From CAZOOK01 sp964581385 (GTDB lineage Bacteria; Pseudomonadota; Gammaproteobacteria; Nevskiales; Nevskiaceae): a stretch of DNA of 64,000 nt. Both the position numbers and the translations under genes were made by a program. The notes beneath the pieces were generated by a model, which saw only the letters and a list, made by a program, of their open reading frames with translations, did not search any database and was not told the DNA's origin. The stretch covers positions 1-64,000 of the forward strand of contig CAZOOK010000003.1 in assembly GCA_964581385.1 (NCBI GenBank), given 5' to 3'. The stretch's first letter is position 1. Each line of letters begins with the position of its first letter. Below are positions 38,195-46,761 of this stretch, in pieces.

Positions 38195-39754
38195 CTATTT
38201 TTTTGACTCATTGCGCAACTGGAATTTCAGCACCTTGCCCGACGCATTGGTCGGCAGCACAGCCACGATCTCGACGTGGCGCGGCACCTTGTAGTTCGCC
38301 ATATGCTCGCGACACCAGGCGATGAATTCTTTCTCGTCGATGCTCGCCTGCGCGCGTGGCACAAGGTAAGCCTTGCCGACTTCACCTTGACGATCGCAGG
38401 GAACACCGATCACGGCAACCTGCGCAACCGCTGGATGCCCGGCGATGATGCGTTCGATTTCGGCCGGATAGCAGTTGAAGCCACCGGTGATGTACATATC
38501 TTTGATGCGGTCGGTAATGCGCAGGCAGTTGCGAGCATCGAGGATGCCGATGTCGCCAGTGTGCAGCCAGCCGTCGGCGTCGATGGCCTCCTGCGTGGCG
38601 ACTGGATCGTCGAGATAGCCTTGCATCACGTTGTAACCGCGGATCACGATTTCACCGGCCTCGCCGACCGCGACCGGCTTACCTTCCGAATCGATGCTGC
38701 GCACCTCGATGCCCGAAATCGGCCGGCCGCTGGTCAACGCCACGGTTTCGGCGTCGTCACTGGCGTCGCACAGCGATACCACGCCGCAGGACTCGGTAAG
38801 CCCGTAGCCGGTGAGAACCACCTTGAAGCCAAGCTCCGCACGAATGCGTTCGATCAGCGCGGGCGCCACCGCCGCCGCGCCCGTGATGGTCGCGCGCAAG
38901 CTGGAAAGATCGAACTTGGCACGATCGGCATCGCCAAGCAGACTGATGAACAGCGTCGGCGGCCCTGGCAACACGGAAATTTGATCGCGGGCGATACGCT
39001 CCATCACCACGCGTGCATCGAAGATCGCGTGCGGCAGCACAGCGCAGCCGGCAAGCAGTCCGGCCAGCCAGCCGCATTTGTAACCGAAGGCATGGAAGAA
39101 CGGGTTGACGACAAGATAACGATCCTCCGGCACCATGCCCATGCGCGCCGACCACTCGGCGATCACGCCGAGATTCTGACCGTGATTGGTGATGACACCT
39201 TTCGGCAATCCCGTCGTGCCGGACGTGAACATGATGTCCATACGGTCTTCAGGCTTGACCGCCGCCGCACGGCTTTGCGCGATCTGCAGCAAGGTATCGC
39301 TGGCGCGCACCAGGAATTCCTGCCAAAGGGTGTCGCCGCTTTCGCCGTCGCGCAGTACGACAATGTGCTCCAGCACCTGCGGCCGGTGCGGCGCGAGCAT
39401 CGTCGGGTAGTGCTGGTTGAGAAAGCGGCCGGCGCAGAACAGGATGCGCGCCCCGCTCTTGCCGATGACATAGGCGGCTTCTTCGCCACGCATGCGTGTA
39501 TTCACCGGCACCAGCGCCGCGCCGGCGCTGTGAATGGCGAGCGCGGCGATAATCCATTCGACGCAATTCTGCCCCCATACGGCGACGCGATCACCGGGCT
39601 GTACCTTCATCGCAATCAACGCGCGCGTCGCTTCTATGCGCAGCTTGTCGAGCTCCGCGTAGCTGAGCGTGTGGCCGTCCTCACCGATGACTGCCGGACG
39701 CTGCGCATACTTTTGCGCAGCGGCGGCAAAGACATGGGGCGTGGTTGCAGTCAT
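38195..39754 (-). CDS. acyl-CoA synthetase (AMP-forming, FadD3-like)
   Basis: A 519-residue member of the ANL superfamily. It activates a carboxylic acid as acyl-AMP and then as the CoA thioester. Motifs are the P-loop 'MFTSGTTGLPKGV', 'GYGLTESCG' and the hinge 'GWLHTGDIG', with 'DRIKDMYITGGFNCYPAEIE' and the catalytic Lys near the end in 'NASGKVLKF'. ATG at 39754 (MTATTPHVFAAAA) matches the family N-terminus; a farther upstream start would run into the reductase gene. In this context the substrate could be a ring-cleavage or side-chain acid. Confidence 0.88.
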   Translation of the reverse strand: MTATTPHVFAAAAQKYAQRPAVIGEDGHTLSYAELDKLRIEATRALIAMKVQPGDRVAVWGQNCVEWIIAALAIHSAGAALVPVNTRMRGEEAAYVIGKSGARILFCAGRFLNQHYPTMLAPHRPQVLEHIVVLRDGESGDTLWQEFLVRASDTLLQIAQSRAAAVKPEDRMDIMFTSGTTGLPKGVITNHGQNLGVIAEWSARMGMVPEDRYLVVNPFFHAFGYKCGWLAGLLAGCAVLPHAIFDARVVMERIARDQISVLPGPPTLFISLLGDADRAKFDLSSLRATITGAAAVAPALIERIRAELGFKVVLTGYGLTESCGVVSLCDASDDAETVALTSGRPISGIEVRSIDSEGKPVAVGEAGEIVIRGYNVMQGYLDDPVATQEAIDADGWLHTGDIGILDARNCLRITDRIKDMYITGGFNCYPAEIERIIAGHPAVAQVAVIGVPCDRQGEVGKAYLVPRAQASIDEKEFIAWCREHMANYKVPRHVEIVAVLPTNASGKVLKFQLRNESKK

Positions 39755-39783
39755 GGGCGGAAATCGTGGGGTCGAGGTTGGCG

Positions 39784-40833
39784 TCAGGTCGGATAGCTGA
39801 TGCGAACCGACGGCGTTTTCGGGATGGCCTGACAAGCCAGGATCCAGCCCTGATCGAGGTCGCTCTGATCAAGCACGAGATTCTTGGCAAGTTCGACCTC
39901 GCCGTCCTCGAGCTTGCACATGCATGCCGCGCAGGCACCAGCACGGCAGGAATACGGCGGTTGCAGGCCTCCAGCTTCGAGCGCGTCGATCAGCAACTGG
40001 CCCGGAGCACACGGAACAGTTCGCGTGACGCCGTCGAGCGACACTTCGATGGTGGCGGCCAGTGAGCCGCTACTTGCGGCAGCCGTTTCGGTTGAGGGTT
40101 CGTCAGCATCATCAGGTAGCGATACGAAGCGCTCGATGTGCACGCGTGCAGCGGGTATGCCGAAATCGTGCAGCGCAGCAGCAGTCGCGTCCATGAATAC
40201 GGAAGGGCCGCAGATGAAGCATTCGACGCCCTCCAAGGCGCGACCCCACCCTTGCGCGAGCGCGCCGATCTGCGCCTGCGATGGGATACCCTGAACTGAG
40301 TCCAGCCAATGGATCACTTGCAAACGCGTTGGATATTCGCGCGACAGCCGCGCCAGTTCGGCCCCGAAAATCACCGAACGCTCGTCGCGATTGGCGTAGA
40401 CCAGACGCAAGCCGCCTTTGCCTGCGGCAAGAACGGTACGAATAATCGATAACACCGGCGTGATGCCGCTGCCACCCGCGAATAGCAGAAACTCGCCGTC
40501 CAGCGAACGTGGCGTGAAGATGCCAGCCGGTGCGGCCACTTGCAGCGTATCGCCCGCGCGCAGACAGCCGCACAGCCAGTTCGATCCACGCCCACCGGCG
40601 ACACGTTTGACAGTGACGCGCAGTGGCTCGTCCACGACCGGCGTGCTAGACAGCGAATAGCAACGCGGCAGCGTGCGTTCATCAAACGGCAGGCGCAGCG
40701 TCAGAAACTGGCCGGGACGATAGTGGAACGTCTCACGCAGCTGCGCCGGAATATCGAACAGAATCGAGCGCGCATCCGCCGTTTCCTCGATGACTTCCGA
40801 CACACGCAGCGCGTGGTACTGACCGCGACTCAT
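39784..40833 (-). CDS. ferredoxin reductase-type electron transfer protein (KshB/PaaE-like)
   Basis: A 349-residue reductase with an FAD-binding domain (RCYSLSS), an NAD-binding domain ('LLFAGGSGITPVLSI', 'CGPSVFMDA'), and a C-terminal plant-type 2Fe-2S domain (CRAGACAACMC then 'ILACQA', four Cys). This order matches KshB of 3-ketosteroid 9-alpha-hydroxylase and PaaE. It would feed electrons to a Rieske or diiron oxygenase. No oxygenase component is in the window. ATG at 40833 is used; a TTG at 40851 also exists. It overlaps nothing but starts 10 bases after the first SDR stop. Confidence 0.88.
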   Translation of the reverse strand: MSRGQYHALRVSEVIEETADARSILFDIPAQLRETFHYRPGQFLTLRLPFDERTLPRCYSLSSTPVVDEPLRVTVKRVAGGRGSNWLCGCLRAGDTLQVAAPAGIFTPRSLDGEFLLFAGGSGITPVLSIIRTVLAAGKGGLRLVYANRDERSVIFGAELARLSREYPTRLQVIHWLDSVQGIPSQAQIGALAQGWGRALEGVECFICGPSVFMDATAAALHDFGIPAARVHIERFVSLPDDADEPSTETAAASSGSLAATIEVSLDGVTRTVPCAPGQLLIDALEAGGLQPPYSCRAGACAACMCKLEDGEVELAKNLVLDQSDLDQGWILACQAIPKTPSVRISYPT

Positions 40834-40843
40834 GATCCGATGC

Positions 40844-41605
40844 TCAGTCAACCCACATCAGGAAGCCGTTGTCGATACGCAATTCGGCACCGTTGATGAA
40901 GCGCGATTCGTCGGACGCGAGGAACAACACGAGATTGGCGATATCGATCGGCTCGGCGAAACGGCTTAATACTGCTTTGGGATCGCGTATCGGCATGAAG
41001 TCCTCCGGCTTTCTCGTCGCGTGGAGGTTCATCACCATCGGCGTCTTGATGCCGTCCGGGTGGATCGAGTTGCAACGGATCGAATAGTTCTTGGATTTGC
41101 AGTAGGCGGCGATGCTGCGCGTCATCGCGGTGACGGCACCCTTCGACGCCGAGTAAGCAATGAACGATGACTGGCCGCCGATACCGGAGATCGAGGACAT
41201 GTTGATGATCGTACCGCCGTGCTCCTTCATCGCCTGCACCGCGGCGCGGCAGCCTAGGAAGTAGCCGTCGGAGTTCACGCGCTGCACACGCTGCCAGGTT
41301 TCCAGCGAGGTATCCTCGATGGTGCCGTAGATCAAGATCGCCGCATTGTTGACCAGCACGTCCACCTTGCCAAATTTGTCAATGGCGGCCTTAAACACCC
41401 TCTGCCAATCGCTCTCCGAGGCGACGTCGTGATGCACGAAGATGGCGTTGCCACCGATTTCCTTTGCGACCGCCTTGCCAGCGTCCTCATTCAGATCAGT
41501 CACAACGACCTTGGCGCCCTCGCGCGCAAGCAGCAGCGCGTCTTCGCGGCCCACGCCGCTGGCGGCGCCAGTGACGATGGCGACTTTATCCTGGACACGT
41601 CCCAT
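40844..41605 (-). CDS. SDR-family oxidoreductase
   Basis: A 253-residue classical SDR with TGAASGVG, NNAA, catalytic Ser in 'NMSSISGIGG' and YSASK. The C-terminus 'FINGAELRIDNGFLMW' resembles 3-beta/17-beta-hydroxysteroid-dehydrogenase-like and cyclopentanol-dehydrogenase-like enzymes. As the first gene of the eight-gene minus-strand operon it must be preceded by the operon promoter, which lies in the 41606-41976 gap. Substrate not deducible. Confidence 0.9.
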   Translation of the reverse strand: MGRVQDKVAIVTGAASGVGREDALLLAREGAKVVVTDLNEDAGKAVAKEIGGNAIFVHHDVASESDWQRVFKAAIDKFGKVDVLVNNAAILIYGTIEDTSLETWQRVQRVNSDGYFLGCRAAVQAMKEHGGTIINMSSISGIGGQSSFIAYSASKGAVTAMTRSIAAYCKSKNYSIRCNSIHPDGIKTPMVMNLHATRKPEDFMPIRDPKAVLSRFAEPIDIANLVLFLASDESRFINGAELRIDNGFLMWVD

Positions 41606-41976
41606 TAAACTTGCTCCTGATCCGTATTTGTTAAGCGTTCACTAACTCTTTGACCGGCCGCACAATATGCCATCCCTGGAAATGACGAAATCCGCCATGA
41701 TGCCGCCATATTGCAGTGCGGCGGCTGAGAAAATACATGTGACGGCGCGTATGCACCGGGGCTTCTAGCATTATTTGTATCGGGTAGATCGAATCTTCGT
41801 CCATTGGGACTAAACGCTTTTGAAACCGCAGGTTGTCAGTGTGCCGACAGGCTGCCAGGTACAGATTTCAGGATGCCTGCAGCCTGTTGATTGGGAACGC
41901 ATGAACACATACAGCCGAACAGGGGATCTGATGTGGTTTCCGAGCCGGTCCCGATAATTTTCGCAGGAGAACCTCC
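41606..41976. other. divergent promoter region of the catabolic operon and the DJ-1 gene
   Basis: About 370 bases between the divergent SDR and DJ-1 genes. It should hold the promoter for the eight-gene minus-strand operon and that of the plus-strand gene. GTTAAGCGTTCACTAAC at 41628-41644 resembles a TetR-type operator half-site but is not a good palindrome. No gene is seen. AGGAGA precedes the DJ-1 ATG. Confidence 0.45.
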
Positions 41977-42519
41977 ATGAAAATATTAGTGCCGGTCGCC
42001 CATGGCTCGGAAAGCCTGGAGACGGTCTCGATCGTCAACGTGCTGCGCCGCGCTGACTTCGATGTGACGGTGGCCAGCATCGAAAAAGATCTGACGATCA
42101 CCGCCACCCGTGGCATTCGTATCGTCGCCGATCAATATTTCATCGACACCGAGAACGATCGCTTCGATCTGGTGGTCTTGCCCGGCGGGGAAGCGGGAGC
42201 ACGCGTACTTTCCGGGTGTGCCGGATTGATCAGGATGCTCCGAACGCAAAACGAATCGGGACGGTTGTTCGCGGCGATCTGCGCGGCACCGGCGCTGACG
42301 CTCGCTCCGCACGGATTTCTCGACGATCGGCGCGCGACTTGTTATCCCAGCCTCCGTGAACATTTGGCGAACTACGTTGACGAACCCGTCGTGATCGACG
42401 GGAACTGTGTTACGGGCTCGGGACCGGGCTCCGCGATGCCGTTCGCATTGACGCTTGTTGAGCTGTTGGCCGGAACGCGCGCGGCAAGCACAGTAGCGCA
42501 GGGAATGCTGGTGCCTTAA
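41977..42519 (+). CDS. DJ-1/PfpI family protein (YajL-like)
   Basis: A 180-residue single-domain protein of the DJ-1/ThiJ superfamily. The nucleophile elbow 'FAAICAAPAL' holds Cys102, and Glu15 sits in the partner position, as in human DJ-1 (Cys106/Glu18) and YajL. These proteins are implicated in oxidative-stress responses and repair of glycated or carbamoylated thiols. It stands alone, with a strong terminator downstream shared with grxD. Confidence 0.88.
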   Translation: MKILVPVAHGSESLETVSIVNVLRRADFDVTVASIEKDLTITATRGIRIVADQYFIDTENDRFDLVVLPGGEAGARVLSGCAGLIRMLRTQNESGRLFAAICAAPALTLAPHGFLDDRRATCYPSLREHLANYVDEPVVIDGNCVTGSGPGSAMPFALTLVELLAGTRAASTVAQGMLVP

Positions 42520-42523
42520 AACA

Positions 42524-42550
42524 AAAACGCCCGCAGCAAGCGGGCGTTTT
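42524..42550. terminator. bidirectional Rho-independent terminator
   Basis: AAAACGCCCGC, loop AGCAA, GCGGGCGTTTT: a perfect 11-bp stem with A/T flanks on both sides. It lies between the convergent DJ-1 and grxD genes and can serve both strands. Confidence 0.85.
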
Positions 42551-42569
42551 AATGACGGCTGTTTGTTTC

Positions 42570-42899
42570 TTATGCGGCCTGCTTGCCCTTCAAGGCGTCT
42601 TTCAGCATTTTCTGCAATTCGCCGGACTGGAAAAGGTCGAGCGTGATATCGCAGCCGCCAATCAGTTCACCCTTCACGAACAGCTGCGGGAACGTCGGCC
42701 AGTTCGCATATTTCGGCAGAGTCCGGTAAATCTCTTCGTTTTCGTAGATATTGACGTGCGCGTACGGAACGTTACAGGCGTTCAGTGCCTGAACGGCGCG
42801 CGCAGAGAATCCGCACTGAGGGAAATCCGGTGTTCCCTTCATGAAGAGAATGATGGGGCTCTCGGTAACGAGCTGCCTGATACGTTCCAATGCGTCCAT
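42570..42899 (-). CDS. grxD: monothiol glutaredoxin
   Basis: A 109-residue CGFS-type glutaredoxin that binds and transfers 2Fe-2S clusters with glutathione. The Cys29 motif lies in 'PQCGFSARAV', and 'TFPQLFVKGELIGGCDI' carries the conserved TVPxxF cis-proline and GGxD. ATG at 42899 (MDALERIRQLV) gives the standard length. It converges with the DJ-1 gene. Confidence 0.94.
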   Translation of the reverse strand: MDALERIRQLVTESPIILFMKGTPDFPQCGFSARAVQALNACNVPYAHVNIYENEEIYRTLPKYANWPTFPQLFVKGELIGGCDITLDLFQSGELQKMLKDALKGKQAA

Positions 42900-43133
42900 G
42901 GGTTGATAGCCTCGTTTCACTAGTCCGGAAGTTGTTGCAAACATTTTGAGCACAAGCCGTGCCACAATTATACCGTGCTTGTCCACCCTACGCCTCCGAT
43001 TCGCCGACGACCGGCGACCGCGTGATCGAACATGGCATCGGTGAATCTCAGAGTTGAATTTGCCAGTTCGGTCGCCTAAGGTGGATACCCCTGATATCCC
43101 GCTCGCAACCTCAGACCCATAAAGGATTTCACC

Positions 43134-43709
43134 ATGGCTTTCACTCTTCCCGAACTACCTTACCCGCGCGAAGCACTCGAACCGCATATGTCGCGCGAAA
43201 CACTGGACTACCATTACGGCAAGCATCACAAGGCTTACGTGGACAATGCGAACAAGCTGGTTGCCGGAACCGAATTTGAAAAACTGTCGCTTGAAGACGC
43301 TGTCCGCAAATCATCCGGCAAGATCTTCAACAACGTCGCCCAGATCTGGAACCACACTTTTTTCTGGAACTCGCTGACGCCCAAGCAAACCCCGCCAGGA
43401 AAGAAGCTGTCTGACGCGCTTGTGAAGAATTTTGGCGGTATCGAGGACTTCAAGAAGCAGTTCACCGAAGCCGCGATCGGCACGTTCGGCTCAGGCTGGG
43501 CGTGGCTGGTCAAGAATGCCGACGGCTCGCTTGCCATTACCAGCACCTCGAACGCGGCAACGCCACTGACTACCGGCCAGACGCCGCTGCTGACCTGCGA
43601 TGTGTGGGAACACGCTTATTACGTCGATTACCGTAACGCGCGTCCGACCTATCTTGAGCATTTCTGGGCGTTGGTCAACTGGGATTTTGTCGAGAAGAAT
43701 CTCGGCTGA
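43134..43709 (+). CDS. sodB: superoxide dismutase, Fe type
   Basis: Cytosolic SOD of 191 residues, the SodB length. Metal ligands are His27 in 'LDYHYGKHHKAYV', a second His in 'WNHTFFW', and Asp and His in 'DVWEHAYYVDY'. Residues such as those around 'FGSGWAWLVKNADG' and the absence of Mn-specific motifs fit the Fe form. It is preceded by AAAGGA and followed by a strong terminator. Confidence 0.95.
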   Translation: MAFTLPELPYPREALEPHMSRETLDYHYGKHHKAYVDNANKLVAGTEFEKLSLEDAVRKSSGKIFNNVAQIWNHTFFWNSLTPKQTPPGKKLSDALVKNFGGIEDFKKQFTEAAIGTFGSGWAWLVKNADGSLAITSTSNAATPLTTGQTPLLTCDVWEHAYYVDYRNARPTYLEHFWALVNWDFVEKNLG

Positions 43710-43741
43710 TCTGCTGTAAAACGTTAAGGATCGCGAGATCC

Positions 43742-43766
43742 GGGCCGCCGACCGGCGGCCCTTTTT
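43742..43766 (+). terminator. Rho-independent terminator after sodB
   Basis: GGGCCGCC, loop GACC, GGCGGCCC, then CTTTTT. Perfect 8-bp GC stem just before the argF start. Confidence 0.85.
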
Positions 43767-43786
43767 ATTTTCTGGAGTAGTTACAG

Positions 43787-44689
43787 ATGGTCCGGCATTT
43801 TCTCAAGCTCAGCGATATTTCCGCCGCCGAGGCATGTTCCCTCATCGAGCGCGGTATCGTCTTGAAGCGGAGCCATACGCCCTCCCATCAGCCACTGGCG
43901 GGACGCACGCTGGCAATGGTCTTCGCAAAGAGCTCGACGCGCACGCGGGTGTCATTCGAAGTCGGCATGACCAAGCTCGGCGGGCACGCGCTGATGTTAG
44001 CGACAGCACAAACACAGCTCGGTCGCGAGGAACCGCTTTCTGATACGGCGCGCGTATTGTCGAGAATGTGCGACGCCATCATGATCCGCAACGACTCCCA
44101 GGCGGATCAGGAAGAACTTGCCCGTCATTCGCGGGTTCCCGTCATCAACGGATTGTCTGAACTGCATCACCCCTGCCAGTTGCTTGCCGATATCCAAACC
44201 TGGCTCGAGCACCGTGGCGATCCGACCGGCAAAACCGCCGTCTGGATCGGCGACGGCAACAATGTCTGCAATTCCTGGATCCAAGCCGCGAAGCTGTTTG
44301 GGTTTCGTCTGCGCATTGCAACACCACATCAGTATCGTCCGGACACCTCCGCGCTAGCGTTTGCCGGCCCGGCGGTGGCTTTGCTGGACGATCCGCGCGA
44401 GGCCATACGCGACGCGGATCTTGTCGTCACCGATACCTGGACAAGCATGGGGCGGGAAGCCGAAAAGGCGGAACGCATGCAGATACTCGCGCCCTTCCAG
44501 GTCAATAGCGCGATGCTGGCGAACGCGCGCAAAGACGCTATCTTCCTGCATTGCCTGCCCGCGCACCGCGGCGAAGAGGTCAGCGCCGAGGTCATCGATG
44601 GTCCGCAGAGTGTCGTCTGGGACGAGGCCGAGAATCGCCTGTGGGCACAAATGGCGCTGCTTGAATTCCTCATTGCTTCAAAACCATAA
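43787..44689 (+). CDS. argF: ornithine carbamoyltransferase
   Basis: Arginine-synthesis enzyme making citrulline from ornithine and carbamoyl phosphate. The 300-residue protein has the carbamoyl-phosphate motif STRTRVSFE, 'HPCQLLADIQT', and the ornithine-loop 'HCLPAHRGEE'. It is preceded by the sodB terminator with its own leader and is followed by the quorum-sensing genes after about 130 bases. Confidence 0.95.
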   Translation: MVRHFLKLSDISAAEACSLIERGIVLKRSHTPSHQPLAGRTLAMVFAKSSTRTRVSFEVGMTKLGGHALMLATAQTQLGREEPLSDTARVLSRMCDAIMIRNDSQADQEELARHSRVPVINGLSELHHPCQLLADIQTWLEHRGDPTGKTAVWIGDGNNVCNSWIQAAKLFGFRLRIATPHQYRPDTSALAFAGPAVALLDDPREAIRDADLVVTDTWTSMGREAEKAERMQILAPFQVNSAMLANARKDAIFLHCLPAHRGEEVSAEVIDGPQSVVWDEAENRLWAQMALLEFLIASKP

Positions 44690-44821
44690 TTAATGCGCGG
44701 AACATTCGTTTAATTCCAAAAGCATGGCTGGAAGCATACCGGAGGATTATGGCGAGGCTTGCTACATCCCGCTTATCTGCGTTAGCGTGAGCGTGGGGTA
44801 TGCGTACCGGGAGGTGCCATC

Positions 44822-45604
44822 GTGAGCGAAATCCCGCCAACAGAACAACTTAGAAACGCGAAAAATATCGAGACGGTGCATGGGGAGTGCCGTCGGATTG
44901 CGCGGGGACTCGGCTTCCCATTTTTCCTGTTCGGCGTTCGCCTGCCGCTGCCGCTGAACAAACCTTGTCAGCTTATTCTCAGCGGATATCCCCCAGCATG
45001 GCGCTCCCGCTACGACGAGCAGCACTACATGCTCATCGATCCTGTCCTAAAAGATGCGATGAATCGTGTTCTGCCGTTCGACTGGGAATCCATTACGCGC
45101 AGCAACCCCGAAATCGAACGATTCTTCACAGAAGCGGCGAGCTTTGGACTTCGCAACGGGGTTACCTCCCCGGTGCACGGAGTCAACGGCGAGTTCAGCC
45201 TCCTAAGCCTCGCCACACCTGAACTTCTGCCTCGCGAGGCGGAAGCTCATGCCGAATTGCTCCGACAGGTGCAATGGTTTGCAACACATATCCACGAAGC
45301 TGTTCGGCGGATTGTCCTGGACGTACCCGAAAAGCTTCGTGGCGAATCCGTCGCAAAACTCACTGCGCGCGAAAAAGAATGCTTGCGCCACGCCGCCTCC
45401 GGTGCGAGCACGGCTCGCATCGCCGATACGCTAAAAATATCCGAGCGCACGGTGATCTACTACATCCAGCGTTGCCAGGAAAAACTCGGTGTGCGCAGCC
45501 GGCAGCACGCGATCGCCAGGGCACTGAGCCTCGGACAGATCGAACTGGATTGCTATCCGAGCCGCCTCGGTTTATCGCGGCTCGTCGAATCGCGTCCTCA
45601 TTGA
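44822..45604 (+). CDS. luxR: LuxR-family quorum-sensing regulator
   Basis: A 260-residue AHL-responsive transcription factor. The N-terminal autoinducer-binding domain keeps Trp60, Tyr64, Asp73 and Pro74, equivalent to TraR Trp57, Tyr61, Asp70 and Pro71 with one constant offset of three. The C-terminal LuxR HTH (about 185-245) shows 'LTAREKECLRHAASG' and 'ISERTVIYYIQRC'. GTG start with GGGAGG ten bases upstream. The luxI-type synthase gene follows on the same strand after a lux box, so it is a cognate pair rather than a solo. Confidence 0.94.
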   Translation: MSEIPPTEQLRNAKNIETVHGECRRIARGLGFPFFLFGVRLPLPLNKPCQLILSGYPPAWRSRYDEQHYMLIDPVLKDAMNRVLPFDWESITRSNPEIERFFTEAASFGLRNGVTSPVHGVNGEFSLLSLATPELLPREAEAHAELLRQVQWFATHIHEAVRRIVLDVPEKLRGESVAKLTAREKECLRHAASGASTARIADTLKISERTVIYYIQRCQEKLGVRSRQHAIARALSLGQIELDCYPSRLGLSRLVESRPH

Positions 45605-45690
45605 ATTTGGCTTGGCCGTAGTACCGTCCGGCGGCAGATGCCCGTTAGACGCAATCTAAATCTTCATAAAATTCAATTAGCTTTACGATT

Positions 45691-45710
45691 CCCTGTAAGA
45701 ACTTACAGGT
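45691..45710 (+). promoter_or_regulatory. lux box upstream of the AHL synthase gene
   Basis: CCCTGTAAGAACTTACAGGT matches the Vibrio fischeri lux box ACCTGTAGGATCGTACAGGT at 16 of 20 positions. The core CCTGTAAG-AA-CTTACAGG is a perfect inverted repeat. It ends 60 bases before the synthase start codon. If the centre is at -42.5, transcription would start near 45743, which fits a TATCTC-like -10. Confidence 0.85.
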
Positions 45711-45769
45711 TACGGTTTCCGCGTTTCGCGTTCAGCTATCTCCCGTGTTCCCCACGTTAGGAGATATCT

Positions 45770-46384
45770 GTGAATCAGATTGCCTTCGGCTCTCTACAAG
45801 ACACCGCATTCACCCGTGCTTATGCGCCGCAGATGTTTGAACTGCGGTACCGGGTCTTCCACGAACGCATGCAATGGAATGTGCGCTGCCACGGGCAATG
45901 GGAAATAGACGAATTCGATAACGATCGCACCGTATACATTGTGGCGCACAACGACGAGTCGAATGTGCGCGGAAGCTGGCGACTCTTGCCGACCACGGTG
46001 CCGTACATGCTCAGCGATGTATTCCCTCAGCTGCTCGCCGGGAAACCCGCACCGCGGGCTCCAAAAATATGGGAAATAAGCCGCTTCGCAGTTGATACGG
46101 AAAACGCCGCATCCGGCGCGTTCGGCTTTGGCGACGTGGCAAATGAGATGGTGCGCTCAACCATCCAATACGCATACGACGAAGGCATCACGCAGTATGT
46201 AATGGTGGTATCCGTGGCAGTCGAGCGCCTGCTACGCAATAGCGGCCTGATCCTGCACCGCTTCGGCCCGCCACAGCGGATCGGGAAAGTTCTATCCGTG
46301 GCTTGCTGGCTCGACATTGACGCGCATACATGCCATGCGATTCTCGGCCATCCGGCCCCAACCGAACTCCGGGAGGCCGCATGA
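45770..46384 (+). CDS. luxI: acyl-homoserine-lactone synthase (LuxI family)
   Basis: A 204-residue AHL synthase making the signal from SAM and an acyl carrier. Conserved Arg26, Phe30, Trp36, Glu45, Asp47 and Asp50 match the LuxI/EsaI invariant residues at a constant offset of two, and 'GSWRLLPTT' and 'WEISRFAV' carry the later invariant Arg and Glu/Arg. GTG start with TAGGAG seven bases upstream. A lux box lies upstream, indicating positive feedback. The stop overlaps the next gene (ATGA). Confidence 0.94.
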   Translation: MNQIAFGSLQDTAFTRAYAPQMFELRYRVFHERMQWNVRCHGQWEIDEFDNDRTVYIVAHNDESNVRGSWRLLPTTVPYMLSDVFPQLLAGKPAPRAPKIWEISRFAVDTENAASGAFGFGDVANEMVRSTIQYAYDEGITQYVMVVSVAVERLLRNSGLILHRFGPPQRIGKVLSVACWLDIDAHTCHAILGHPAPTELREAA

Positions 46385-46761
46385 AACTCCTGCTCCTCGA
46401 TACCAACGACAAGAACACCGCGTGGCTCGAACAGCTATTCAAGAGCCCGGAAACCTGCAATGCCGGGACACTGGCTGGAACTTCGTATGAAGCGGTCGTC
46501 GTGATCAACGACGGTAGCGAGAAAGTTTTTGAGCAACTGTCGCTTGCGTCACAGATCACGGCGGCAAAACCGTCTATACCAGTTGCTATCGTGACGCCCC
46601 TCGATCCGGCCTGGACACCCGAGGAAGCACTGCTGCACACCGCACCCTGTCACCGGGACCAACGCGACGGTCGACTCGCAACCGCAACGATCGGAACGCA
46701 CTGGCCGCGCTGGAACGTCAGCATTTCAGAAGAGGCGATGAGCTTTGAATACCAGGACTGA
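46381..46761 (+). CDS. small receiver-like protein of unknown function
   Basis: A 126-residue protein starting at ATG 46381, which overlaps the luxI stop by 4 bases. It begins 'MKLLLLDTNDKNTAWLEQLF', similar to a receiver beta1-alpha1, followed by 'YEAVVVINDG' in the beta3 position and 'PVAIVTP' for beta4. The acidic pocket and conserved Lys are incomplete, so it is probably a pseudo-receiver or a degenerate regulatory protein. The C-terminal third is unlike a receiver. The next gene overlaps its end by 17 bases. I cannot name a family. Confidence 0.6.
   Translation: MKLLLLDTNDKNTAWLEQLFKSPETCNAGTLAGTSYEAVVVINDGSEKVFEQLSLASQITAAKPSIPVAIVTPLDPAWTPEEALLHTAPCHRDQRDGRLATATIGTHWPRWNVSISEEAMSFEYQD

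Noticed and set aside
38276..39796. Open frame of 506 codons on the plus strand opposite the acyl-CoA synthetase gene
   Set aside because: Antisense shadow of the ligase, with Arg/His-rich composition and no family motif.
41628..41644. GTTAAGCGTTCACTAAC as a TetR operator
   Set aside because: Only the outer four bases on each side pair; without a linked TetR gene in the window the match is too weak to call.
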